Below, piece by piece: positions 1 through 7,525 of a stretch of DNA of 64,000 nt; positions within the stretch are counted from its first letter, which is position 1, and every line of letters starts with the position of its first letter. The notes under the pieces were generated by a model, which was not told the DNA's origin, searched no databases, and saw nothing but the letters and a program-made list of their open reading frames with translations. Origin of the DNA: Micromonospora sp. WMMA1947 (GTDB taxonomy: Bacteria > Actinomycetota > Actinomycetes > Mycobacteriales > Micromonosporaceae); contig NZ_CP114909.1 in NCBI RefSeq assembly GCF_027497355.1, positions 1,550,001 to 1,614,000 of the forward strand. The letters run 5' to 3'. The translations under genes were made by a program, and so were the position numbers.

Positions 1-605
1 TACTCCCGGATGAGCGCCTTGGCCTCGGCCAGCACCCGCTCGTCGCCGTCGGTGCGGCGGCGGAAGGCCAGCTTGATCAGGGCGTCGGCGGCCTCCACCG
101 CGACCTCCAGGTGGAACCGCAGGTCGGGCACCCCGGCCAGGCCGAAACGCTCGGTGAGTACGCGGGCGAGCTGCTCCGCGATCACCCCGTTGTTGTCCCG
201 CTGGTCGTCCAGCAGGTGCAGGTCGACCACGTCGCCGAAGTGCAAGGTACGGAAGCCGGGCACGGTGCGGTGCATCGAGATGTACTCGTCGATCGCCGCG
301 TCGACCCCGTCCCACCAGTGGGTCAGGTCGTCCGAGGAGAACCGCTCGTCGAGCCGCTGGAGGTAGGACTCCATGGTGCGCAGGGTCAGTGCCTGCACGA
401 TCGCCCGTTTGTCCGGAAAGAACTGGTAGACCGACCCGATCGCCACCTCGGCGCGCTCGGCGAGCAGGGTCGTGGTCAGCCCTTCGTACCCCACCTCGTC
501 GACGAGCTCGGCGCAGGCGTCCAGCATCCGCTGGACCCGCGCGACACTTCGACCCTGCACCGGTACCCGACGCAGCGGCCCGGTCGTGGCGGCTGGTGTG
601 GACAC
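1..605 (-). CDS. TetR-family transcriptional regulator (3' end at or beyond the window edge)
   Basis: A ligand-responsive DNA-binding repressor. The N-terminal third is a TetR helix-turn-helix (VARVQRMLDACAELV, then TTLLAERAEVAIGSVYQFF with the usual GSVYxxF recognition-helix end). The rest is an all-helical ligand domain. I chose GTG at 605 because an A/G-rich GAAGGGGGG lies about 10 nt upstream. About 201 codons are visible, already the family's usual length, and the last partial codon is TA-, so the stop may lie exactly at the edge. It diverges from the flavoenzyme at 756 and probably controls it through the palindrome at 716-738. The pairing is inferred from layout; no ligand is predicted. 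Confidence 0.85.
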   Translation of the reverse strand, partial: MSTPAATTGPLRRVPVQGRSVARVQRMLDACAELVDEVGYEGLTTTLLAERAEVAIGSVYQFFPDKRAIVQALTLRTMESYLQRLDERFSSDDLTHWWDGVDAAIDEYISMHRTVPGFRTLHFGDVVDLHLLDDQRDNNGVIAEQLARVLTERFGLAGVPDLRFHLEVAVEAADALIKLAFRRRTDGDERVLAEAKALIRE

Positions 606-693
606 TCGGCGCCACCCCCCTTCGACGGATGAACATATCTGCACGTCACGAGTCTGTGACTACCGGTACAACGAGCCGGGCTCGATTGCGGTA

Positions 694-722
694 TTTACCA
701 GGCACAACGTTCCTGATATGAA
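694..722 (+). promoter_or_regulatory. Candidate promoter of the flavoenzyme gene
   Basis: TTTACC (694-699) and TATGAA (717-722) are separated by 17 bp, a sigma-70-like arrangement. The -10 lies inside the palindrome at 716-738, so a bound repressor would block the polymerase. Each hexamer matches the consensus at 4 of 6 positions, so this is moderate evidence. Confidence 0.4.
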
Positions 723-738
723 TTCAGTTCATATTCAT
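716..738. promoter_or_regulatory. Nested palindromic operator between divergent TetR and oxidase genes
   Basis: ATATGAA (716-722) and TTCATAT (728-734) form a perfect 7-bp inverted repeat with a 5-bp spacer. A second inverted pair, ATGAAT (718-723) and ATTCAT (733-738), overlaps it. Size and position suit a TetR dimer site, and it covers the likely -10 of the rightward gene. Confidence 0.6.
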
Positions 739-755
739 GTCGAGGAGTGGCAGCC

Positions 756-2063
756 ATGTCCGGTACCACCGCCACCTGGTCCAACTGGGCCGGCAACCAG
801 CACAGCACCGCGCTCCTCACCGTGCGCCCGCGTAGCGTCTCCGACGTCGTCGAGGCGGTTCGCCAGGCCGCCGCGGCGGGCCGGACCATCCGGGCCACCG
901 GCAGCGGCCACTCCTTCACCGCCACCGCCGTCGCCGACGGGCACCGCATCGACCTCGCCGCGCTGGAGACGGACGTCACAGTCGATGTGGCGCGCCGCCT
1001 GGTCACCGTACCGGCCGGGATGACGTTGCACACGCTCAACGAACTGCTCGCCGGGCACGGCCTCGCGATGCCGAACCTGGGCGACATCGACGCCCAGACC
1101 ATCGCCGGTGCGCTCTCCACAGGCACCCACGGCACCGGGGCGAAACTGGGCTGCCTGTCCACCTTCGTGGCCGGGCTGACACTGGTCACCGGCACCGGCG
1201 AGGTGCTGCGCTGCTCGGCCGAGGAGAACCGCGACGTCTTCGACGCCGCCCGGGTCGGGCTCGGCGCGGTCGGCGTGCTGGTCGAGGTCACGCTGCGCTG
1301 CGTGGACGCCTTCGTGCTGCGCGCGCACGAACGCCCGGCCCCGCTCGCCGAGGTGCTCGACGACCTGCCCGGCCTCTACGACGCGCACGACCACGCCGAG
1401 TTCTACTGGTTCCCCTACACCGACCGGGTGCAGGTCAAGACCAACGACCGGGTACCCGCCGACGACCGGCCGCTGCCCGGCTGGCGCGGCTGGCTGGACG
1501 ACGAGTTCCTCTCCAACACCGTCTTCGCCGGCGCCTGCCGCCTCGGCCGCGCCGTACCCGCCCTCGCACCCACGATCAGCGCCGTCTCCGCCCGCGCGCT
1601 CACCGAACGCACCTACACCGGCCGCTCCGACCGTGTGTTCTGCACGCCGCGCCGGGTCCGCTTCGTGGAGATGGAGTACGGCCTGCCGCGCGAGGCGCTT
1701 CCGACCGCGCTGGCCGAGTTGCGCCGGATCGTCGACCGGCTGCCGTTCAAGGTGCTGTTCCCGGTCGAGGTGCGGTTCACCGCCGCCGACGACATCTGGC
1801 TGTCCCACTCGTACGGGCGGGACTCGGCGTACATCGCCGTGCACCAGTACGTGGGTATGCCGTACGAGCCGTACTTCCGCGCGTTCGAGGAGGTGGCGAC
1901 GGAGTTGGGCGGCCGCCCGCACTGGGGCAAGCTCCACTGGCGCACCGCCGAGTCCCTGGCGACGGCCTACCCGAGATTCGCCGACTTCCAGTCCGTCCGC
2001 TCCCGCCTCGACCCCCACAACCTTTTCAAGAACCCCTACCTGTCCCAGGTCCTGGGCTCCTAA
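756..2063 (+). CDS. FAD-dependent aldonolactone oxidase/dehydrogenase (ALO / gulonolactone oxidase family)
   Basis: A flavoenzyme that oxidises a sugar 1,4-lactone or related polyol. The N-terminal FAD-binding PCMH domain runs to about residue 190 (SVSDVVEAVRQA, TGSGHSFT, then STGTHGTGAKLG where the flavin is held). The C-terminal ALO domain ends with HWGKLHW and LDPHNLFKNPYL, the family signature that includes the catalytic Lys and His. ATG 756 is preceded by GAGGAG at 742-747; an in-frame GTG at 747 lacks such spacing. At 435 aa it matches the actinobacterial family, which includes mycobacterial L-gulono-1,4-lactone dehydrogenase. The true substrate cannot be read from sequence. The divergent TetR gene probably regulates it. 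Confidence 0.88.
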   Translation: MSGTTATWSNWAGNQHSTALLTVRPRSVSDVVEAVRQAAAAGRTIRATGSGHSFTATAVADGHRIDLAALETDVTVDVARRLVTVPAGMTLHTLNELLAGHGLAMPNLGDIDAQTIAGALSTGTHGTGAKLGCLSTFVAGLTLVTGTGEVLRCSAEENRDVFDAARVGLGAVGVLVEVTLRCVDAFVLRAHERPAPLAEVLDDLPGLYDAHDHAEFYWFPYTDRVQVKTNDRVPADDRPLPGWRGWLDDEFLSNTVFAGACRLGRAVPALAPTISAVSARALTERTYTGRSDRVFCTPRRVRFVEMEYGLPREALPTALAELRRIVDRLPFKVLFPVEVRFTAADDIWLSHSYGRDSAYIAVHQYVGMPYEPYFRAFEEVATELGGRPHWGKLHWRTAESLATAYPRFADFQSVRSRLDPHNLFKNPYLSQVLGS

Positions 2064-2064
2064 G

Positions 2065-2112
2065 GATCTTGGTACGAGGGCGCCCGTGGAAGGGCGTTTC
2101 CGTACCAAGATC
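2065..2112. repeat. Left 48-bp palindromic element of the DUF559 cassette
   Basis: GATCTTGGTACG (2065-2076) pairs perfectly with CGTACCAAGATC (2101-2112) around a 24-bp centre that itself partly folds (GGGCGCCC against GGGCGTTT). It starts one base after the TAA of the upstream oxidase gene, so it may also end that transcript. Compared with the reverse complement of 3097-3144 it matches at 42 of 48 positions by hand count. Confidence 0.85.
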
Positions 2113-2169
2113 TCGGCGGCTGTCCACAGGGACAGCCAAGACGGGTGCTGTTCGGGTGGGGTTGCCGGT

Positions 2170-3096
2170 GTGGAGATGCCGGGGGATTTCGCGGACGAGC
2201 TGAGCTGGTTGCTGTTTCGTCAGCGACGGGTGCTGGGAGCGGCGCAGGCTCGACGGTTCCTGTCCGAGAAGGCGATCCGGCACCGAGTCGCCAGCGGACG
2301 GTGGCAGCAGGTGCACCCCCGGGTCTACGTCACCCATGACGGTCCCGTCGGCCCGGAGGAGCAACGCTGGGTCGCGGTGCTGGCGGCGGGCCCGGCCGCG
2401 ACGTTGGGCGGGCTGACCGCGGCACAGTGCTGGGGACTCAGGCGCTACGAGAGCCGCCTGATCCATCTGCTGCTGCCTGCTCGGCACCAGACCCGGGTGC
2501 TGCCACCTGGGGTACGGATCCACCGCACCACAGTCCTGCCGCCGGAGGATGTACTCACCGTCGGCCAACCCCGCCGGACCATGCCGGCCCGCTCGCTCGT
2601 CGACGCGGCACAGTGGGCGGCGACCGACGAGGAGGCACGGGCTGTCATCGCCGCAGGATTCCAGCAACGCCTGGTCTGGGGTGACGACCTACACCGGGTG
2701 CTGGAACGACTCCCCCGCGCACGGCGGCGTCGGCTGATCCTGGCGACCGCCACGGACGCGGCGGGCGGCGCCCACTCCCTCGCCGAACTCGACTTCCTCG
2801 ACCTCGTCCGCCGGGCCGGGCTGCCCGAGCCGTCCCTTCAGGTCGTCCGCCGGGACGCCAACGGGCGGCGGCGTTACCTGGACGTCTGGTTCGAGCGGTG
2901 GCGGGTGCACGTCGAGATCGACGGCGGGCAGCACCTCGATCCGAGGGCCGCCTGGGCGGACATGCAGCGGCAGAACGACATGTGGGCCGCCGGTGACCGG
3001 GTGCTCCGCTTCCCGGCCTGGGCCGTCCGCACCAACCCCACCCGAGTCGTGACCCAGTTACGAGCCGCCCTGCGATCCGCAGGCTGGCCCGGCTGA
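2170..3096 (+). CDS. AbiEi-like N-terminal domain plus DUF559 (Vsr-like PD-(D/E)XK) nuclease domain protein
   Basis: A predicted DNA-acting protein of 308 aa. Residues about 5-65 resemble the winged-helix domain of AbiEi-type antitoxins (LLFRQRRVLGAAQARRFLS, then SGRWQQVHPRVYV). The C-terminal 110 residues are DUF559, related to Vsr and other PD-(D/E)XK nucleases, with RYLDVWF followed by HVEIDGGQHLD supplying D...ExD and the conserved GGQH. GTG 2170 has GGGTGGGG about 8 nt upstream; ATG 2176 is the alternative. No AbiEii toxin lies nearby, so a conventional toxin-antitoxin role is not supported. The gene sits alone between two inverted palindromic elements, and its stop codon touches the right one. 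Cutting specificity is unknown. Confidence 0.8.
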   Translation: MEMPGDFADELSWLLFRQRRVLGAAQARRFLSEKAIRHRVASGRWQQVHPRVYVTHDGPVGPEEQRWVAVLAAGPAATLGGLTAAQCWGLRRYESRLIHLLLPARHQTRVLPPGVRIHRTTVLPPEDVLTVGQPRRTMPARSLVDAAQWAATDEEARAVIAAGFQQRLVWGDDLHRVLERLPRARRRRLILATATDAAGGAHSLAELDFLDLVRRAGLPEPSLQVVRRDANGRRRYLDVWFERWRVHVEIDGGQHLDPRAAWADMQRQNDMWAAGDRVLRFPAWAVRTNPTRVVTQLRAALRSAGWPG

Positions 3097-3144
3097 GATC
3101 TTGGTACGGACACGCCCTTCCAGGGGCGGCTCCGTACCAAGGTC
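3097..3144. repeat. Right 48-bp palindromic element of the DUF559 cassette
   Basis: GATCTTGGTACG (3097-3108) and CGTACCAAGGTC (3133-3144; one mismatch in the arm) flank a 24-bp centre. It begins at the base after the DUF559 stop and overlaps the topA stop codon (3143-3145) by 2 bp, so it lies exactly between convergent genes and could act as a two-way terminator. It is inverted relative to the copy at 2065-2112. Confidence 0.85.
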
Positions 3145-6013
3145 ACTCCTTCGGGGTTGAGGTCGCCTTCTTGGGGGCGGCCTTCTTCGCGGGGGCCTTC
3201 TTCGCCGCCGTGGCCTTGGCAGCCGTCGTGGCCTTGGCGGCCGTGGTCTTCTTCGCCGCGGCCGTCGTCTTCTTCGCCGCCGTCTTCTTGGCCGCTGTGG
3301 TCTTCTTCGCCGGAGCGGCCTTCTTCTTCGGCGCCGGGCCCTTCGCGCGCTTCTCGGCCAGCATCTCCGACGCCTGCTCCAGCGTCAGCTCCTCCGGCGT
3401 CTGCCCGCGCCGCAGCGACGCGTTGAACTCGCCGTCCGTCACGTACGGCCCGAAGCGCCCGTCCTTGATCACCAGCGGCTTCTCGGTGAGCGGGTCGTTG
3501 CCCATCTCCCGCAGCGGCGGTGCGGCGGCCCGGCGCTGACGCGTCTTCGGGGCGGCCAGCAACGCCAGCGCCTCGTCCAGCGTGACGGTGAACATCTTGT
3601 CTTCCGAGTCCAGCGAGCGGAACTCGTCACCGCGCTTGACGTACGGGCCGTAGCGGCCGTTGTTGGCGAACACCTCGGTGCCGTCCGGGGCCACGCCGAT
3701 CAGCCGGGGCAGGCGGAGCAGCTGCAACGCCTGCTCCAGGGTGAGGCTGTCCGGCGACTGCGAGCGCAGCAGCGAGGACTTGCGCTCGCCGCTGGCCACG
3801 TACGGGCCGAACCGGCCGGACTTGAGCAGGATCGGCTCGCCGGTCGACGGGTCGTCGCCGAGCTTGCGCTCACCGCCACCGCCGAGGAACAGCTCGTGCA
3901 CCTTCTCCGGGGTCAGCTCGTCCGGCGCGAGGCCCTCCGGGATCGGCGCCCGGTCGCCCTGCGAGCCGCCCTCCTCGCCCTCACTCTCACCCGAGGCCGA
4001 GGCCGAGGCCGAGGCCGAACCCGGGCCCGAAACCGAGCCGGGCAGCGCCCGCTGCAGGTACGGCCCGTACCGGCCGACCCGGACGACGACCTCGCGGCCC
4101 TCGTCGTCGGTGAACAGCGGGATGGAGTTGACGCTGCGCGCGTCGATCTCGCTGAGGTTCTCGGTCACCAGCTTCTTCAGCCCACCGGCGTGCGCGATGG
4201 CCTGGTCACCGGTGCCGTTGGTGCTGCCGAAGTAGAAGGAGGTGAGGAAGTCGACGGCGGCGTGGTCACCACCGGCGATCTCGTCCAGCTCGTTCTCCAT
4301 GCTGGCGGTGAAGTCGTAGTCGATCAGGCGCGGGTAGTGCCGCTCCATCAGCCCGATCACCGCGAACGCCAGGAACGACGGGATCATGGCCTGGCCGCGC
4401 TTCACCACGTATCCGCGGTCCTGGATCGTCTGCATGATCGACGCGTACGTGGAGGGCCGGCCGATGCCCAGCTCCTCCAGCGCCTTGACCAGCGACGCCT
4501 CGGTGTAGCGGGCGGGCGGCTGGGTGTGGTGGCCCTGCGCGGCCAGCTCGTCGGCGGTGAGCGGCTGGTCCTTGACCAGCGTGGGCAGCCGCCGCTCGGC
4601 GTCCTCCGCCTCGGCGTTCTCGTCGTCGCTGGACTCGACGTACGCGCGCAGGAAGCCCGGGTCGGTGATGGTCTTGCCGGTCGCGCCGAAGTCGGCCTCC
4701 TCCTGGGCGGAGGAGACGGCACGGATGCGCACCGACACGCTGGAGCCGACCGCGTCGGTCATCTGCGAGGCGATGGTGCGCCGCCAGATCAGCTCGTAGA
4801 GCTTGTACTCCTCGGCGGACAGCTCCTTGGCCACCTCGCCGGGAGTGCGGAAGTTGTCGCCCGCGGGGCGGATCGCCTCGTGCGCCTCCTGGGCGTTCTT
4901 CACCTTGCCGGTGTAGCGGCGCGGCTCCGGCGGCACGCTGCGCTCGCCGTACAGCTCGACGATCTGCCGGCGGGCGGCTGCGATGGCCGTCTCGGACAGG
5001 TTCACCGAGTCGGTACGCATGTAGGTGATGTAGCCGTTCTCGTACAGGCGCTGCGCGGTGCGCATCGTCTGCTGCGACGAGAACCGCAGCTTGCGGGCCG
5101 CCTCCTGCTGGAGCGTGGAGGTGATGAACGGCGCGTACGGGCGGCGGCGGTAGGGCTTCTCCTCGACCCGGGTGACCGTGAACGGCTGGTCGGCCAGTCG
5201 GGCGGCGAGCCCTCGGGCCCCGCCCTCGTCGAGGTGCACGACACCCGCGCCGGCGCGAACGCGACCCGTGGTCGGTTCGAAGTCCTTGCCGGTGGCGATC
5301 CGGTCGCCGTTCAGCGCGACGAGCGTGGCGTTGAACGTGCGCGGACCCTCGCCCGGCTTCGCCACCGCGAGCGTGGCCAGGATGTCCCAGTATTCGGCGG
5401 TGCGGAACGCCATCCGCTGGCGCTCCCGCTCGACCACGATCCGCGTCGCCACGGACTGCACCCGGCCCGCCGAGAGCTTCGGCATGACCTTCTTCCACAG
5501 CACCGGCGAGACCTCGTACCCGTAGAGGCGGTCGAGGATGCGCCGCGCCTCCTGGGCGTCGACCAGGTCGCGGTCGATCTCCCGGGGGTTCGCCACCGCG
5601 GCCTGGATGGCCGGCTTGGTGATCTCGTGGAAGACCATCCGCTTGACCGGCACCTTGGGCTTGAGCGTCTCCACCAGGTGCCAGGCGATGGCCTCGCCCT
5701 CGCGGTCCTCATCCGTCGCCAGGAAGATCTCGTCGACCTCCTTGGCCAGCTTCACCAGCTTGCTGATCTGCTGCTTACGGTCGGGCGAGACCACGTAGAG
5801 CGCGTGGAAGCCGTTGTCGACGTCGACGCCGAGGCGCGCCCACGGCTCACCCTTGTACTTCGCCGGGACGTCGGCGGCGTTGCGGGGCAGGTCCCGGACG
5901 TGGCCGAAGCTGGCCTCCACGACGTACCCCGGGCCGAGGTAGCCCGAGATCGTCTTGGCCTTCGCCGGAGACTCGACGATGACCAGACGGGTGGTTCCAG
6001 CGTTGCTCGGCAC
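3143..6013 (-). CDS. topA: DNA topoisomerase I
   Basis: Type IA topoisomerase relaxing negative supercoils; 956 aa, usual for actinobacteria. The N-terminal Toprim domain has RLVIVESPAKAKTI and the metal-binding acidic cluster ATDEDREGEAIAWH. The active-site Tyr is in GYITYMRTDSVNLS near residue 330. The C-terminal half holds actinobacterial repeat domains with the recurring FGPYV/YGPYV signature instead of zinc fingers, an acidic Ser/Ala/Glu linker near residue 660, and a basic Lys/Ala tail rich in AAKKTT repeats that aids DNA binding. GTG 6013 follows GGGGAGAG; the open frame continues to 6304, but the protein aligns from MPSNAGTTRLV. It is the Rv3646c equivalent, at the start of the conserved neighbourhood. 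Confidence 0.97.
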   Translation of the reverse strand: MPSNAGTTRLVIVESPAKAKTISGYLGPGYVVEASFGHVRDLPRNAADVPAKYKGEPWARLGVDVDNGFHALYVVSPDRKQQISKLVKLAKEVDEIFLATDEDREGEAIAWHLVETLKPKVPVKRMVFHEITKPAIQAAVANPREIDRDLVDAQEARRILDRLYGYEVSPVLWKKVMPKLSAGRVQSVATRIVVERERQRMAFRTAEYWDILATLAVAKPGEGPRTFNATLVALNGDRIATGKDFEPTTGRVRAGAGVVHLDEGGARGLAARLADQPFTVTRVEEKPYRRRPYAPFITSTLQQEAARKLRFSSQQTMRTAQRLYENGYITYMRTDSVNLSETAIAAARRQIVELYGERSVPPEPRRYTGKVKNAQEAHEAIRPAGDNFRTPGEVAKELSAEEYKLYELIWRRTIASQMTDAVGSSVSVRIRAVSSAQEEADFGATGKTITDPGFLRAYVESSDDENAEAEDAERRLPTLVKDQPLTADELAAQGHHTQPPARYTEASLVKALEELGIGRPSTYASIMQTIQDRGYVVKRGQAMIPSFLAFAVIGLMERHYPRLIDYDFTASMENELDEIAGGDHAAVDFLTSFYFGSTNGTGDQAIAHAGGLKKLVTENLSEIDARSVNSIPLFTDDEGREVVVRVGRYGPYLQRALPGSVSGPGSASASASASGESEGEEGGSQGDRAPIPEGLAPDELTPEKVHELFLGGGGERKLGDDPSTGEPILLKSGRFGPYVASGERKSSLLRSQSPDSLTLEQALQLLRLPRLIGVAPDGTEVFANNGRYGPYVKRGDEFRSLDSEDKMFTVTLDEALALLAAPKTRQRRAAAPPLREMGNDPLTEKPLVIKDGRFGPYVTDGEFNASLRRGQTPEELTLEQASEMLAEKRAKGPAPKKKAAPAKKTTAAKKTAAKKTTAAAKKTTAAKATTAAKATAAKKAPAKKAAPKKATSTPKE

Positions 6014-6256
6014 GTCTCTCCCCGACCTCACTCCTACGCCATGCCCGCTTCGGGCCGTGTTGCGCCACCCGGACCACAGGCGGTCCGGATGTCCAACGTA
6101 ACGCGCCGTCCGCGTTCCGGGTTTCGTGGGCGGCAAACGGGCCGCCCTCCCGGCGACCGCCGGCCGCACCCTGCCGGACGGCGTCACGGTACACCGTGGG
6201 TAGGGCGGCAGGCGTGTCACTGTGACGATCGCGTACACCCGGCGGAGTCGTTCCCG

Positions 6257-6276
6257 GGTGTCCGGGTTCGGACACC
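6257..6276 (-). terminator. Short hairpin after the hypothetical gene ending at 6283
   Basis: GGTGTCCG (6257-6264) and CGGACACC (6269-6276) pair perfectly around a 4-base loop, just past the stop codon. No U tract follows on the minus strand, so termination is only plausible. The rest of the 269-bp gap to topA (6014-6282) shows no gene; it must carry the topA promoter. Confidence 0.4.
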
Positions 6277-6282
6277 GGACGG

Positions 6283-6891
6283 TCAGCCGTGCGACCCGGG
6301 CCACTCCGTCGCCGGAGCCGTGGCCGGCCGTTCGCCCACCAGCTCGGCGAGTCGCGACATGCGCCGCCCGCCGATCCGGAACGCGGGCCCGCCCTCGTCC
6401 GGTTCCACGAACGCGGCCGGCAGGCCCACCGCCGCCAGGGCGGCGCGGACCACCGGCCAGGACTGCTCGTCGGCCGGTCCGAGCCGCAGCCGGAACCCGG
6501 CCGGTTCGGCCGTGCCGGCCGCCGCCGCCCAGAGCCGCAGCCGGCGTCCGTCCAGGTGGAAGCGGGCCGGTGGCCGCTTCGCCGCGCCGCGCAGCCAGGC
6601 CCGCGCGAGCGGCGCCAGCATGCTCGTGTACGCGGTGCGCACCCGGTGTCGCCCGTCCTCGGTCGGCTCCCAGCTCGCCGGCACGCCCCGGGCGGCCAGC
6701 TCGGCCACCAGCACGTGCACCCGCCAGGCGGCGTCCACCACGACGGAGATGCGGGCCGTGCCGCCCATCCGCCCCACCTCACCCGGCCCGGCGAGCAGGC
6801 CGGCGAGATCCGCCAGCGCGGGATCGGCCGCCTCGGTGGAGAACAGCGAGGGCTGGCGGGCCGGTTTCGGGGTGGGAGGGGTCAGCGACAC
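6283..6891 (-). CDS. Conserved-type hypothetical protein
   Basis: I do not recognise this 202-aa protein. It has no signal peptide or membrane segment. After a Pro-rich N-terminus comes an alpha/beta-looking region with GRMGGTARISVVVDAAWRVHVL and RVRTAYTSMLAPLARAW, then an Arg/Ala-rich second half ending RIGGRRMSRLAELVG. Codon use is like its neighbours. GTG 6891 lies 10 nt inside the end of the lipoprotein gene (stop 6882-6884), so the two are translationally coupled and form one operon. Streptomyces and Micromonospora often carry such an uncharacterised gene near topA, but I recall no tested function. Confidence 0.6.
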   Translation of the reverse strand: MSLTPPTPKPARQPSLFSTEAADPALADLAGLLAGPGEVGRMGGTARISVVVDAAWRVHVLVAELAARGVPASWEPTEDGRHRVRTAYTSMLAPLARAWLRGAAKRPPARFHLDGRRLRLWAAAAGTAEPAGFRLRLGPADEQSWPVVRAALAAVGLPAAFVEPDEGGPAFRIGGRRMSRLAELVGERPATAPATEWPGSHG

Positions 6892-7424
6892 TCCGGGACC
6901 TCGTCGAAGGCCTCTTTCAGCTCGGTCGAGTTGAGCTTGCTGGTGTCCAGCGCGCTCGCGTCGTACTCCTTGTTGAGCGTGTCCACGGCGGCGCGCACGC
7001 CGTCGTAGAACGGACCGGCCTGGGCGGTGTCGAGCCGGTCGACGGTGTCCCGGGCCCGGCCGTACGCGTCACGCATCTTGCTCAGCGACCCCAGGAACCC
7101 GGCGGACACCTCGGCGCCGCGCTCGGCCTCGGGCACGCCCGCCTCCTCGACCTTGCGCCGGGCCGTCTCGCTGGCCTGTTCGGCGCCGGCGAAGAGCCGG
7201 ACCAGGTTCTCCTTGGCCTGCGCCGGAGTGGTCTGCGCGGTCATCTGCTGCTGCGTGCTGCTGGTCAGCTTGGAGATCTCCGCGCGCCACGGGGTGAGCG
7301 CCTGGCACACCGACGCGGCCCAGACCCGGGGGTTGGGACCGCCGCCGCATCCGGTGACCACGAGGACCAGCGTGGCCAGGACCACCGTGAGCTTTCCGGC
7401 GGTTGCCGCCCGGCGCGTACGCAT
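6882..7424 (-). CDS. Predicted lipoprotein
   Basis: A 180-aa secreted lipoprotein of unknown role. Residues 1-25 form a basic N-region, a hydrophobic core (KLTVVLATLVLVV) and the lipobox VTGC, so the mature protein would start at that Cys and be acylated in the membrane. The rest is helical and charged, with no recognised domain. ATG 7424 was chosen for a compact signal peptide; a GGAGG lies about 15 nt upstream, and the open frame extends to a GTG at 7460. It overlaps the next gene (start 6891) by 10 nt. A strong hairpin at 7483-7514 separates it from hppA upstream, so it needs its own promoter. Confidence 0.7.
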   Translation of the reverse strand: MRTRRAATAGKLTVVLATLVLVVTGCGGGPNPRVWAASVCQALTPWRAEISKLTSSTQQQMTAQTTPAQAKENLVRLFAGAEQASETARRKVEEAGVPEAERGAEVSAGFLGSLSKMRDAYGRARDTVDRLDTAQAGPFYDGVRAAVDTLNKEYDASALDTSKLNSTELKEAFDEVPECR

Positions 7425-7482
7425 GCGTTGCAGCGTACGACCTCCGGGCGGAACCGCCACCGGTCAGGTTTGCCGGACCCGG

Positions 7483-7514
7483 GGTTCCCGGCCGGCCGGG
7501 GCCGGCCGGGAACC
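7483..7514 (-). terminator. Terminator hairpin downstream of hppA
   Basis: GGTTCCCGGCCGGC (7483-7496) pairs perfectly over 14 bp with GCCGGCCGGGAACC (7501-7514) around a 4-base loop, 11 bases past the hppA stop codon. Confidence 0.7.
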
Positions 7515-7525
7515 GTCGCGTGCGA

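Noticed and set aside
2170..3096. An AbiE-type toxin-antitoxin pair.
   Set aside because: Only an AbiEi-like N-terminal domain is present, and no AbiEii nucleotidyltransferase lies on either side.
2057..3150. CTCCT on both sides of the DUF559 cassette as a target-site duplication.
   Set aside because: The copies are at different distances from the repeat ends (3 bases and 1 base), so this is probably chance.
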